A program made the position numbers and the translations under genes. Positions 33,433 to 45,350 of a stretch of 64,000 nucleotides of DNA are shown piece by piece. Location: the NCBI RefSeq assembly GCF_905220365.1, contig NC_061130.1, forward strand, positions 11,849,501-11,913,500. Direction: 5' to 3'. A model generated the notes under the pieces. That model worked only from the letters and a program-made list of their open reading frames with translations. It was not told the DNA's origin and did not search any database. Source of the DNA: Vanessa cardui. Taxonomy: Eukaryota; Arthropoda; Insecta; Lepidoptera; Nymphalidae. Each line of letters starts with the position of its first letter. Within the stretch, counting starts at the first letter, position 1.

Positions 33433-34749
33433 TAAAATTAGTAATAATTAATTATTTTTAATATTATGCAATGCTATAATATAATTTTGTAGTTAAATTA
33501 TAAGTAAAGTACCTACTCTTTATATTTTAATATTTTACTAAAATATTTTTAATCTCAATGTATGTATACCTCAGATAACAACAAAATACTTTGAAAAAAC
33601 ATGTATGTATAAAAGTAGTAATTAAATGAAATGTTTCACGGCTCGAAAAAGGCATCCTCTTCTGTAATCTCCTAGAAAACTTATTCGGTCACGTTGTTTA
33701 AATAAAGTTCATCAGAAACACGCAGGTTGTCCACAACAAGCACAAATAAACATAAGTACGTGTAGCACATAAAAAATCTGTATTGCTTTTTAATAATTAC
33801 TTCTTTACTAATATAGGTTCTGTATCTTCGGTAATTATTGTTTATTATTTTCAAAAAACTCCGCTGTGTTTCTTTCTTTTCATCTTAGGTCAAGATATTT
33901 TATTTTGAGAACCAGTGTAGTCTTTTATTTGACCATTAATAAGTGTAACAGTTATTGTACTTATAATGCATTTATATCTTGTTAAAATAATTAATTAATT
34001 GCATATGTATTATTGTGTATTTAATAAGGGAATTTGATTTGACTAAACATGAACATTGTTTAAAGAATTGAATAGCATGTTACCACAATGTTGCCTTTAA
34101 TTACAATAGATGCTTCAACGTCCTAGATCAGGAGAATTCTAACTCAAAGCGCAGGACACAGCAGTTACGCCAATTAGCTCTAATTGTATGAATAATGTCA
34201 ATGGGCCTTTGTTCCTCGGATGCCGCGATGATAACAATGTACTTACAACTTCGCTGTACTACTTCATGCGAAGTATACTCGATTGCCAAAACATGGAACA
34301 TTGCATAAATATTTGAATGAATGTCTTGTATTTGAATGAATGAAAAGTCTTTCATTTAAATCAATCGTATTCTATTTTTGAAATATCCGTTTTTAGATAC
34401 ACGTTTTTTTTTAAAGTGACAATAAATTTATGACAGACCGCACAAGATACATTTTAATAAAAAATATATTATCATTTTTATAATATAATATCTTGTCAAA
34501 TCTAATTTGACGATTTACTTTCTAAATTTTTATGAGATCTAAAAGCGTTCCATAAATATGTTTCAATGACCACGGAAACATAATTAATTAAACATAAATC
34601 TATCATATTTTGACACAAGGATGTGAAAGTGATGAGATAACCCGATATCGTCTTTGTGAGATTGTTACTGTTTCTTAATACGTTGCTAGTTTTCTCACAT
34701 AAACCAGGAGATATATTTTTAAAGTATTTACCACATACATATATCATAA

Positions 34750-34865
34750 ACGCACCAACCTTGTGATGTAATTTGTTATGTCCCCTGTACCTACAATACT
34801 CAGTATTGATTTGTTGTCGGTACCTCATGCGATGAGTAGGTGTTACCTACCCTAATGAACTTGAA
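34750..34865 (+). repeat. Degenerate family A fragment
   Basis: It keeps 'gcaccaaccttgtgatgtaa', 'ttatgtcccctgtacctaca' and 'taggtgttacctaccc'. Confidence 0.5.
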
Positions 34866-36895
34866 CAAAACCGAAGAAAGAAAAGAAATAAGTGAATCCT
34901 TCAACAATATCCGGATATAAATAAAAGTACTATTATTTATTATGTATATCTTACCTAGATAGAATAAATCTAAATCTAATATTGTTCGCAAAATTATAAT
35001 TTAATCAGTTGTCTGGACCTGGTTTTTAATATAACTTGCTTTTGTGACGCAGGGACGGTCGTCGTTGGAATCTTTGGAGTGATGATTGTGATGGCGAGTT
35101 GATAATTGAGACATCTGTGATTTTAACCAAAATTATGCTGACTTAACAATAAGCAATTAGGCATAACAATTACATTTCGAATACAAGAAAAATATACTTT
35201 TTTTTATATATTTATTTTAAAAAATTGTACAATACGATTTTAAGGAAGATCATGGTCACTCGTGACGGAGTGACGTTCGTTAAAATTTGTAAAAATATTA
35301 CATATATAATATTATATATTCAACGCTAAAACAGCTACATTTAATATTATTGTGTCCTGGCTTAAAAGAGAAGAAGTATGAGAAGTGACCTAGAGTAACT
35401 CTACTATCGGAAGGCACAAGGGACATCTTAGCACCCGAGGTTTTTATTACAGTTAGGCGTTGACAATGTTGTTGTCAAAATACTTTAAACTTCCAATGTT
35501 CATGGGCGATCCCTTCTCCTTACATATATTATAAAAATATAAAACAATATAGTGTGAAACCATTTATTTTTAATATATAATGGGTATGATTTTTCTTATA
35601 GTCGTACTCTTATGTTCACTTCATTACTTCTCTTTTGAGATCAATATTGAATGATATCAGTACAGTCAAGTAAACCACGTAGACCATCATCAAAGAGGCG
35701 CCCCACAGCGCGTGGCGTTTGGTTTTTGCAACATATGCGCTCTGAACGAAGACGGATGTTACTGGATTTTTTTTTAATTAATTGTTACCATGAAAACAGT
35801 TAAAGAACAAATATGTATATCATTTGATTACTTTAATAAAAGTCGGAAAATAATTATTACTTACGCCAGTCAAATCAGTAGTTTAGATTACTCAAACATA
35901 GTCACGAAATTCAAATATTAAGACTAAAAAATAAATATAAACAACTAAAAAAGGTTTCATGGAAATGAAAGATTTAAATATTTTCAGATAGTTTATTTTT
36001 TTATTAATAGATATTCTCCTAATCATGTAGTATTTATTTTCGCTTACAATTCTTAATTTGGAATGGTATTATTCATATTGTTTAGCTTAAAAAATAATTA
36101 AAACATAAGTTGCCTGTATTATCTGACGCATGCAAAGTTACAGGCTCACTAAAATCATAAGGAACATTACAAAGAGTTAAGATGAATGAGACTCTTTGGT
36201 TTGAATATCGCTTTTCTAAGTATAATTAGTACATAATCTATTATAGATTAAATGTATCGTATTATATAAATCTGAATGAAGACAACATCTCTTCAAAAGC
36301 ATCTATCAATATAAAAAGTAGCGCAAAACTTAACCGTCGCTTGTAATGTCTACGGACATTGATGATCTTAAAACTAGGTTAATTTTTCATTGTTATTTGT
36401 ACATAAAAAATAAAAATATTGCCAACAACCATGATAAACTATTATAATAATTAAGTTATAAATGTAATAATAAACACAAAACAATATAATGATTTACATA
36501 CAAAACTTACAATATCAGCCGACGAATCTCTACAACTGACAAATCACCGAATCATCTAACTGTTACAGATTATGTTAGCGATTCGGTTATTCTGAATGAA
36601 GCTATTCGAAATAATTGCACCAATAAATATTATAGAGAGTAAGACATGAGAAACAAAAGAAGATCTACAAGTAAACGAAGAAGATGAAAGAATTGAACGA
36701 TAGATATCAGCGATGAAATAAGTTCTAAGTTAAGACCTAAGAAATAGTAAGTATGATATATTCATTGGCGCAACACACAGGTACTTATAGGTTTTACTTC
36801 AAAATATAGCCGACAAGATAAAATATAGTTTGAGGCCAGATTTTGAAAAGAAGCAGACTTAATATGTTAAAATGAGTCTAAACTTATCCCCCTAT

Positions 36896-37431
36896 TTTAT
36901 TCAACAATCCCATTCACTTTAGTAATAAAGTTATGTACAAAGTGACTGAAAGCGCAAATAATGTAAGGACTAAATCGAACATTAAATATCTATTACATAA
37001 CTACGTAATCCGTTGTAATATCAATGGCGAACAAAAACATATTCATATCACCACAAGCTAATTCCTTCGAGAAAGAGCAAACACGTGTATATATACTAAA
37101 ACTACATAAAATAATAATAAGCTCATAAATAATCCGTTTCATAAATAGATAACCTTCCGATACAGTGAGAATTCAAATACGTACGCGATCATTACACACT
37201 AGGGCTCGAGGGCGAACACTCATCCATTTGTAATCGAACGATCATATTGGCGCTCGTCGTACTTTACCGCTACCTTAAAGTACTAGCACGATGCAGTCCG
37301 GTCCCGAAGTTCCACTAAGACTATTTGACACTGTCCATTCATAGAAAGTCCGGCAAGAATATCGAATCCGTTCCCTCCGTGTCGCGTCGTCACGAGCACA
37401 AGACTAGTATTCTTTTATATAAATAAGCACT
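36896..37431 (-). other. Probable 3' UTR of the MTUS-like gene
   Basis: The sequence after the TGA stays GC-richer than its surroundings down to about 37170. The first AATAAA on the minus strand is at 36896-36901, about 530 nt after the stop. The end is inferred from that hexamer alone. Confidence 0.4.
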
Positions 37432-37648
37432 TCAATACTGACGGTCGTCGTAAATGTAGATGGCCTCCCCCGCGGACTCCTTGAGGGGGGGCGGCGCCGG
37501 TGGGAAGTCCAGGTCTCCCGGTCGGAAGAGCTTGGAGGCGTTGGGCGCGGGGGAGGCGGGCGCGGGGGAGCTGCCCGGCGAGCCCCCGCCGCGCCGCTTC
37601 ACGCCGCCCGGCGACGCCGCCGCGCGGAACGACGAGCGCCGCGCCAGC
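37432..37648 (-). CDS. MTUS-like terminal coding exon
   Basis: 217 bp, acceptor gtgcgcag; the split codon AG|G gives Arg. It encodes LARRSSFRAAASPGGVKRR, a Pro/Ser/Ala stretch, FRPGDLDFPPAPPPLK and EAIYIYDDRQY, then TGA. The RRSSFR site resembles a basophilic kinase target (inference). Confidence 0.82.
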
Positions 37649-40600
37649 CTGCGCACGACACGGTTAGCGCTCGCCTCCAAACACAACAGAAGTGCCAGAA
37701 AAATTGTATAAATAATTATAATGTTTATTACCTCGAAGCCATTTCTTCGGGCGTTTCTTCTATTTCGAGAACCCAGCTGACCGAGTCGTGTTTCTCCACG
37801 ACTCCTTTAACAGCCGGCAGCGGGGGCGTGTCCGGCGCCGGGGACGACGCAGGGGATGGGGGCGAGTCCGGTGGGGGAGACGACGACCGCACAGATTCAC
37901 CAGAGGATGTGCGTGTTCGCATAGGGGTTCGTTCAATGTATCCTCCGCCCGCTAGGAGGGATACCACCTGAGGATAAACAAAATGTTTATACTGTTTTAA
38001 CTCTGAATGTAACCTAGGAAAAATTAATGAAATGTAAAAGCCGCACAAATATAAAAGCACAATAGCACCACAACGCACTTGAGACTTCTGGCGAAGTTTG
38101 TAGCGCAGCTCCTCGTTGAGCGCGGCGATCCGGGTGGCGTGGTCGCGGTCCCGCGCGGCCACCTCGCGCAGGCGGCGGTTGTCGTCGCGCAGGCGGTCGG
38201 CCTCCCGCTGGCGCGCGGCGGCGCGCTCGCGCAGCTCCTCGGCGGCGTGGCGGGCGGCGCACGCGTCGCGCTCGGCCCCCGCGCGCCGCTCGCGCTCGGC
38301 CGCCAGCTCCGCGCGCGCGTCGCGCAGGGACGCCATCTCGGCCTGCTTCAGCTCGATCACTGCTCTCAGGGATCGCACCTAAAACAAGCACGCAAATCAA
38401 AATTATTTAGAGTCGAATGTAAACTTGCAGAAGAAATCGTTTCTTGTTCCCTCCATTCATTAATACACATCCCATTAGGATACACTATGCCTTGTAGAAA
38501 CAAACAAAAAGGATTTGCCAAACTTTTACGCCTGGCATCGGCCAACCCTTCTTCGAAAACTTTTGCTGATACTTGGCTTATACCATCATATGCGCAGTCG
38601 TTATATTGCGCTAACATGTGAAATTTTCCATTGTGTGGCTTTTACGACCACGGGTCGGGATAGAGTGTTGAACCGCGCGATTATTATTTTAGTTTCAATC
38701 TCACGTACCTCCGCTGCTAATTCCGTGGCGTCGGAACTCAATTCCTCTTTCGTGTTTAACTGCAACTCGTACGCTTCCACTTCACAGTAGACGGGATCGC
38801 AGGCCGCGTCGCACATGTTGCACAGCGCGTCGCGCGGCGGCTCGGCCGTCGAGTTGCGCAACGTAGCGCTCCGCTCGATTTCGGCCCGCGCAGCTTCGAG
38901 CTGCGCGCGCAAGGTCCGTTCGATTTCACTGTGTGCGTGCAAGCGTGCTCTGCTTTCGGCAACCTCCTGTTTCAGGGTCTCTATTGTACCCTAAAAAATT
39001 AAATTCTTATCAATAAATTTTACCTATGCGTAACAACTTGTTTTTATAAACTCTATTTTTTTATTATATAAATAATGTAATCTTATTATTTTACCTTTAA
39101 CCCCTTCACGTCGCTCGCCAAGGCTGACACCTCTTCAATGTGTGCGGCTTGTAAGCGCGCATTAGCTTCCTCCTTGGACGATACCTCCATCTCTAGCTCT
39201 GAGATCTTGCTCAGGCATTCTGCGACTGCAAATATTGATTAATAAAATAATTATTCTAATGAATTACGACTAACAAACAAGTGAGATAAACTTAACTTTG
39301 ACTTTTATTTTTATTTAACTGATGCAGAGAATTATTAGATAGAAGACTTTTATAAATTTTAACAAGTGATAATTATGAAAATATCCCTAGAGAAACAGGC
39401 GGGTAACCACCTCGTTTGTAAAACTGACTCAAAATGAACACACTATTATGTATTATGTCACTTTTAAAGTATTTCATATTAAGTCAACTGCTTGTTGTCT
39501 TACGTCTATTTGTACTGTAAAATATTCAAATTATGATGTCGAAATTTTTATTTTTGAAATGAAAATTTGCATGATTGCATGAATTTCGAGACGGTATAGT
39601 ACGCTAGTTACAAAAATAAGATTTTATAGTATGATATTCAAAATCGTAACGTAATCGTGATAATTATAAATGCATTTCTTATTTTTGTTTCATTTTTTTT
39701 ATATTTATTATTCATCTAAATCGTTTTTGCTTCCTGCTTATTAAGGAAAAATATATCGTTTCAAACGTTAAAAGTTTTGGTGTTAACGACATGTGCCTTA
39801 ACTTCAAAACTTTGATGTTTTATTTCTTATTTTAAGTAATAAAAAAAAAATTATAATCTAAATGTCTTGGAAAACTGTAGTTGTTATCTCCTGGCTCTTT
39901 GCTGGCGTATGTTTATTGGATAAAAAAAAATTATAATAATTTATATTTCGTTAATCTTTCGATCAACAGATGACGGATACATTTATTTATTTATTTATTT
40001 ACAACAAGCACACTTACAACATACATATTGAACATTTACAGTTAAAGTGACTATATTAAAACATCAGATATGTACGTCAATGAGGAACATTTAGAAGGAA
40101 GCGTTCGACTAGGCCACTGTACTGAATATCACCATTAAGTATTTTATGTAAGAAGCAGAGACCCTGCACGCATCGTCTGTCACGAAGAGACTGCATTTTG
40201 AAATGCAGAAGCCTTCGAATACATGGTGATACATAATTAAGAATTGTAATTATACATACTGGTATCGAGATCCTTTTGCGCGCGCTGCTGACGATCGCGG
40301 TCGGCGCGCGCAGCGCTGTTGCGCTCCGACGCCGCCACGCCCCGCCACCTCTCCGCCTCTTGCCGCCATGACCCGCTGTTCAGAGCGTCCAACTGGAATA
40401 ATCGAGGTAAATTTATTAATGGATTATTTAATATCACATAAAAATCGTCATGTATTTAGCACAAATATTACATAACTAAAAAGAAAAAAAAATAGTAAAA
40501 TTAAGCAAATTTTTGTATACTATTTAACGATTACAATATTTTAGTACGAGGTATACACTTAAACGAGACACTGGATGGTACAATCCTCAGGATAGTTGCT

Positions 40601-41053
40601 CCGTTTTTATGGGTGAGTGAACCAGTGTAACCACAGAAAAAGGGCCATAACATCTTAGTTCTGAAGGTTTGAAGTGAATTGGCGATGTAATGCTTGATAT
40701 TTCTTACAGCGCCATGTCTATGGGCGACTGTGATCAGTTACCATCAGGAGGTCCATTTGTACGCCACCCCAAATCATAATACATACATATATGTTTAAAT
40801 TATATTTACTCTTTTCATTTTAGGCATAAACTAACAACAAAGGTTAACATATTTAAACTTACTCGAAACACTAGGTACTGCACGAGAACCCCTAATGCTT
40901 CAACGCCTTTAGTAGCATGCGCGAGCGCAACTGAGTGTTCGCGCGGCTGAGCGGGCGGCGGGGCGGTGAGCGCTGCAGGCGGGGACCGCACGGGCTGCGG
41001 CGTCTGCACTCGCTTGCTTCGCGGCCCCACAGCAGCCGACACGCGCGGAGGCT
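37432..41053 (-). CDS. MTUS1-like: MTUS1/MTUS2 (ATIP)-like coiled-coil protein, C-terminal ~496 aa, 7 exons
   Basis: Exons are 41053-40863, 40392-40260, 39225-39095, 38990-38709, 38378-38079, 37967-37732 and 37648-37432. Introns are GT/AG, phases agree, and the stop is TGA. Counting from the first codon here, residues 1-45 are Pro/Arg/Ala rich, 46-64 hold VEALGVLVQYLVFR, about 65-345 are coiled coil, 345-425 a Ser/Pro-rich linker with VSWVLEIEETPEEMA, and the tail is basic then Pro-rich, ending YIYDDRQY. From memory of vertebrate MTUS proteins, EALGVLVQYLVF, SLRAVIELK and LNEELRYKLRQ match conserved stretches of the shared C-terminal coiled coil in the same order. Known family role is microtubule and EB1 association near the cell cortex or Golgi. 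The first exon opens in phase 1, so at least one coding exon is upstream. Confidence 0.8.
37732..37967 (-). CDS. MTUS-like exon: Ser/Pro linker and conserved acidic motif
   Basis: 236 bp, acceptor tatcctcag and donor gtaata, phase 0 in and 2 out. It encodes VVSLLAGGGYIERTPMRTRT, a Ser/Pro/Asp-rich stretch that could be a phosphorylation target, and DSVSWVLEIEETPEEMAS. Confidence 0.82.
38079..38378 (-). CDS. MTUS-like exon: very GC-rich Ala/Arg/Glu coiled coil
   Basis: Exactly 100 codons, phase 0 both ends, acceptor cttgttttag and donor gtgcgt. It begins VRSLRAVIELKQAEMASL and ends AALNEELRYKLRQKSQ, the two segments most like vertebrate MTUS. G and C dominate third positions, unlike flanking DNA. 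Long antisense and shifted frames here are side effects of that composition. Confidence 0.85.
38709..38990 (-). CDS. MTUS-like exon: coiled coil interrupted by a Cys cluster
   Basis: 282 bp, acceptor attttttag and donor gtacgt, phase 0 both ends. It encodes GTIETLKQEVAESRARL, a helix to EIERSATLRN, then a break with four Cys (CNMCDAACDPVYC) before the helix resumes at EVEAYELQLNTKEEL. Confidence 0.8.
39095..39225 (-). CDS. MTUS-like exon: coiled coil
   Basis: 131 bp, acceptor atatttgcag and donor gtaaaa. The split codon A|TC gives Ile. It encodes AECLSKISELEMEVSSKEE and AAHIEEVSALASDVKGLK with heptad-like spacing. An alternative acceptor six bases downstream would remove two residues without changing frame. 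Confidence 0.78.
39985..40240 (-). mobile_element. 3' end of a Jockey/CR1-type LINE in an MTUS-like intron
   Basis: On the minus strand a frame reads MQSLRDRRCVQGLCFLHKIL, then NGDIQYSGLVERFLLNVPH and a stop. This is the pattern of the C-terminal end of Jockey/CR1 reverse transcriptase proteins (RR..Q.L.FLHKILNG.I......L). It is followed by ~180 nt of 3' UTR and a TAAA-type repeat tail at 39985-40001. Only the 3' end is present, as is usual after 5' truncation. Confidence 0.65.
40260..40392 (-). CDS. MTUS-like exon: start of coiled coil
   Basis: 133 bp, acceptor attattccag and donor gtatgt, phase 0 in and 1 out. It encodes LDALNSGSWRQEAERWR and a charged stretch ending QKDLDT. It is GC-rich compared with its introns. 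Confidence 0.78.
40600..40770 (-). repeat. Degenerate family A repeat in an MTUS-like intron
   Basis: In reverse orientation: 'gggtgagtgaaccagtgtaa', 'ttcttacagcgccatgtcta' and 'gttaccatcaggaggtcc'. It lies between exons 41053-40863 and 40392-40260. Confidence 0.65.
40863..41053 (-). CDS. MTUS-like exon: Pro-rich segment and first helix
   Basis: 191 bp, acceptor ttgttatag and donor gtaagt, phase 1 in and 0 out. It encodes PPRVSAAVGPRSKR, a Pro/Ala-rich stretch and TKGVEALGVLVQYLVFR. A GTG in frame near its start is not an initiation site, because the frame is open through the acceptor. Confidence 0.75.
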
Positions 41054-41093
41054 CTATAACAAGGCAAAATGATTTTTATTGACAACTATCACA

Positions 41094-41106
41094 GACACAC
41101 ACACAC
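41094..41106. repeat. Short CA microsatellite
   Basis: A short CA run in the intron-side sequence just upstream of the first MTUS-like exon found here. Confidence 0.5.
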
Positions 41107-43225
41107 AACATTATTATATAAATAAATTTAAGTATATGCTATTAAATTAAGTTACAGAAATTAAGGTTATTTGACCCAGTAGTTATTTTGAAACAATTGT
41201 TAATACTTGTCCTCGATGTTCAATGTGTATGTATTTATAGATTATATAATAAAATACAAAAACACTGCATTCTTTATTAATTTATTAAATATAAACTATT
41301 TCAGTTTTTGCAGCATTTACTATCCTATACACTTTTTATTGTTTCATGACATGATATATTTAGACATGACGATTTACGTTTGTCATATTACGTAATATAA
41401 ATAATCAAAAATGATTTACATTCCAAATACTTGAATCATACAATCAAAATAACATCATACATCGAAAATAATTGTCCGTCTTTGTTTTTTAGCTACAATC
41501 TCTTTTCTCACGGCGCTGAAGAAACAATAAGACGATCTGTAGGTACGTACACAATAGCACACAATACGGTAAACAGATACCGATTTTCTCAGTGTCGATG
41601 CTATCGTAACACATAAAGAGCTTTGTGTAGCTGAATCTTTATACAAAAGGTTATTATCGCTCGGAAAATCAACCCTCGCTATGGACTAAACTCGAGGTTA
41701 AAACAAACAGTTTACACTTTCACGTTTCGTATTATTATAACTTCGAACAATACTCTCTAGTATCAAAACGCTTAAAATAGAATCACTTAAGACAAATTGT
41801 AACTGTAAGCGTTTCGTCTATTTGATTTGTTTATACTGCGAATGATATACAAAAATTTAAAAGTCTGTTTGCCTTAAATTTGTATATTTAGATTTAGTTC
41901 AATTTGTTATAAATAGTTTGTAAAGTTGTATTTTAAACTTCAATCCGTTTTATACTAAAACAATTATGCAAATGTCAATGAAGCTTATTCATCTATGCCA
42001 TAAAATATCTTTATTCAAGCAAGCATTCCACTTGCTTATTAATTGTTAAAAACCATGAATCTGGAAATAAATACCTCAAAGCGGTGAAGAAACAGTGAAA
42101 TGAAACTCAACTGATAAGAGTCAACACTCAACAATCTTGTTTATAGTAACAATTTATCATTTGAAATAGCCTGAAGGCGATTCATTCCCAAAGCGCTATA
42201 ATTAAACTTGTTAGTTTTATAATAACCTTTAGATACACCCGTATAGCAATAGCATCAATTTGTAAAAACACAACGTATGTTTGAAGAAAATTTTCTATTA
42301 CGAACATACTTCATATTATGTAAGTTATTAAGTACATCAATATTTTAGCTCAGGCCCAGGTTATGAATAATTCTTATATATTAGCACAAAGTAAGATACC
42401 GTAAGACATTATGCTATGCATTTGCGTGTTAAAATATACTTAGAGAGTCGTATTAACATCAATTAATATTCTTATTTTTAACCGAGAAGGCTGCTGAACT
42501 GAATCATGTTAGTTCGCTATCTAAAGACCACAAAACAGATATATTATGTCAAAACGGTCTTGTGTTTTAATCCTTTTTAAAAATACATTACATAAAAACA
42601 TCATATTAAAAGGCATATGCGTTCTATTTGTATAGTAGCTGCTTCTTACATATGTTTTGAGATTTGGTTAATGTTTATTTGTACTCAACTTATAATCTCA
42701 TAAACATTATCTAATGCGAAAGTATAATTAGTTAGCGCGTCCAACCATAGAAACCCTCCAGCTTTGTAACATAGATTAGTACGGTCTCCAACCATGAAAT
42801 CAACCGCTTGATTCTACGATTACTCAAGGACAAAATTAGATAATGAGGCCCTTCGTACCAACACGTGACGTCACGAGGAGAAATCGTCGAGAGCCATTTT
42901 ATAACATTCACGAATATTAATCACTTTACGTACTTTCAAACGTGCAATGCTGACATGTAACTCTGGACCTGATACGACTTTAATGAGAACTTAGTTTGTA
43001 CTTTAAAAGGGCATTAGAATGCTTCTCGTATTCCCTAATAATCCGACTAACACTTTTCTTTTTGATTTGCATACGATTATGGTGTATTGAAAGTCATGAA
43101 AAAGTGAGAGACATTTCTATTTTTAGATAAGACTATGATATTTCTTGATACGTAATTAGACCACCAAACATCGCCAAAGACATTGATGGTGTTAGACGTA
43201 TTACATCACCAATCCGTCACAGTGG

Positions 43226-43259
43226 ACATATTAGCTCATAAGATTAGGAGCTAATATGT
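43226..43259. repeat. 12-bp inverted repeat at the edge of a family A fragment
   Basis: ACATATTAGCTC and GAGCTAATATGT are exact reverse complements separated by a 10-nt loop. It directly precedes the family A sequence at 43260. Confidence 0.6.
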
Positions 43260-43378
43260 TATGTCCCTCGTGCATGCTACACTGGCTCACTCACCATTCA
43301 AACTGGAATACAACAATATTGAGTATTGCTATTTGGCAGTACAGTATCTAATGAGCACAAAGCCCTGTTACCAAGTAA
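43255..43378 (+). repeat. Family A repeat, 3' half
   Basis: 'gttatgtccctcgtgcatgc', 'cactggctcactcaccattc', 'caatattgagtattgctatt' and 'gcacaaagccctgttacca'. Confidence 0.65.
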
Positions 43379-43792
43379 AGATATATAAGAAACATGCTTC
43401 CTAGAATTCTCAGAATTTCCTAATATAGTATAAAAATAAATAGCGAAAAAAGGTGAATGATCAAAGAGTCAACTAGCTATAAAAAGTCGCACCATGTCAG
43501 ATATAAACTTATAACTTATATGCAAACGATTTTACGAAAATTTTGCATTGTCGAAACATTGAAACATTGGGCACGGTTACTACTTGATTTAGCTTTTCAT
43601 TGTAATAAACAACAATTGTTTTTTTACAACTATGAATGGATTCCAAATTTAAATTATTTAATATTACATTGCTCGCCGCTTTCAATCACTCTCTCCCTTC
43701 CAATTCAATTATAAACTAAATATAAAAAGGTTATTTAAACGTTTCCCACGCGCTCCATTGACTGTTCCTGTTGAAGTTCACGCGTCACTAAC

Positions 43793-43814
43793 CGTAAGAT
43801 CCAATGGCGCTCAT
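43793..43814 (-). CDS. Possible first coding exon of the MTUS-like gene (short isoform)
   Basis: On the minus strand, ATG AGC GCC ATT GGA TCT TAC G is followed by gttagt. It ends in phase 1, which is what exon 41053-40863 needs; the join would read MSAIGSYEPPRVSAAVG. The ATG context is purine-rich. GTTAGT is an uncommon but usable donor, and the intron would be about 2.7 kb. An ATG plus a passable donor can occur by chance, so this rests on phase and position only. Confidence 0.27.
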
Positions 43815-44769
43815 TTCCGTTTTTAAATAATAGATAGGAAAGAAACATTTAAACATTTCTGTTATGGTGTATGTTTTTTGTAGCCAAAATTTACATTTGG
43901 ACATTTACTTGACTTTAAATTTCAGAGAATCATGTACTTAGCATAATGTTTTTTTCACCCTATAGCTCTCAGTAATATTTTAGTTTGGAATTGGATCAAT
44001 GGTTACAGAGATTACCCTCAAAATACAAAAAAAAAAAAAACAAATTAATCTATTTATGATATAGGTATAGTATAGTATTAGATTTTTGTTTTGGAACTTT
44101 GATTATTTTTCTTGCTTTTGAAGTTGGTCCTTATTCCAAATCAAATAAATAGAATAGATTACTTAATATAATTAACTCAGCGTATATCTGTTTAGTAAAA
44201 CCAAAAAATTATACATAATTAGTAAAGATGTGTTATGCGAATGGCCGTTGAGGGTCAGGCACTGAGCAACGCGCCGCGTGGGCTCCAATTGAGAACGGTG
44301 AAACGTCAAATTAACAAACAGTCAGGGATGCCATTCCTATAACGGGGACAATACCCATTCATAAGACGTATTCGTATGACTTGAGACATTTATTGGGATC
44401 ACGAGATTCAACATGGAAAAAGACATTCGAAATACAAAATATTTTTGATATTGGAAAATTATTATCTTTGAGGATATATTTTATTGAGTTTTTGACAACC
44501 CTACACGATTAGGGAATCAACAAAATGCGCCTACGCCGGAATTTACTTCATACGATATCTGTCCTACCATGACGTTGAAAAATGACGATAAATTATTCAA
44601 ATTCAACAAAGTGCAAGTAAGTACTCAACATTATTATATGAAATACGCGAGATAAGTATATTTTATACTGCTGTTTGCTACAGAAATTCTGAAGTGAGAG
44701 AGAGATAGATATAGTGTGCTATTAAAAATCAAGTATTTATACGGTTTTTCCTTAATAATATCAATACTA

Positions 44770-45350
44770 TATTACTAGACCGGCGAAGGTTGTCCGTTCA
44801 AGTTCAGCGAACTGTCTCACTATCCTACATAAAGACTGGGGTAACGGGTTCCCGTGAGCGCGAAGTGAATACGAAATTAATGTAAAATAAAAATACGACA
44901 ACGTATCGTCGTGATCTTAAAAACACTGAGGACTGAGTCCCGCTGACCATTGAGCTTTCACTATAAAGTTGGGACAGATCAAGAAGATTAACGAGTATCT
45001 GCGAGAAGCCAGGCTGGTTAAAATATGATGTCGTCCTGACCGATTTCGGCATCTGAAGCGAATCTAAACAGACCAGCCAACAGGCGGCACGTGTTAGAGT
45101 GGACAAATATGTGCGCATATTTGACAGACAAACTCACACAATCGGAAAAAAATCAGGACCTAAGGCTTTATGCGCTTTTCGGCAAGGAAGTGTGCAAAAT
45201 TCCAAATTCCTGACACTGTTACTGAGAATTTGTCGTCAGAAAAACCCAATAACTTTTTATCGACTGGTTTTGAACCCAAGACCTCGATATCTGCCATATA
45301 TTTTGGCCCAGTGTCTAATAGCTCGACCAAAATATATACTAATGACATTG
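44770..45350. repeat. Probable lepidopteran repeat with a tRNA-like segment
   Basis: 'actgagaatttgtcgtcaga', 'aaaacccaataactttttat' and 'ttttgaacccaagacctcga' form the pattern of a common moth and butterfly repeat with a reversed B-box-like piece. Three open frames here (97, 87 and 62 codons) are attributed to it. The left boundary is uncertain. Confidence 0.4.

Larger units (their letters stand above)
29072..36880. other. Gene-free interval between the lipase promoter and the MTUS-like 3' end
   Basis: AT-rich DNA with the repeat fragments listed separately, plus remnants of family A at about 29630-29730 and 35345-35510. No frame has splice sites, domain motifs or composition that would support a gene. 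Confidence 0.5.

Noticed and set aside
33127..33461. Three overlapping frames near 33.2 kb
   Set aside because: All fall inside repeat family D, whose inverted copy at 15235-15527 shows it is not a gene.
38079..38621. A 180-codon plus-strand open frame antisense to the MTUS-like exons
   Set aside because: It lies over a GC-rich exon where stop codons are rare in all frames. The minus-strand frame has splice sites and homology; the antisense product is low-complexity.
44825..45118. A 97-codon minus-strand frame with a peroxidase-like phrase (LLDLSQLYSES)
   Set aside because: The rest of the frame has no peroxidase motifs, and the adjacent DNA matches a common lepidopteran repeat.
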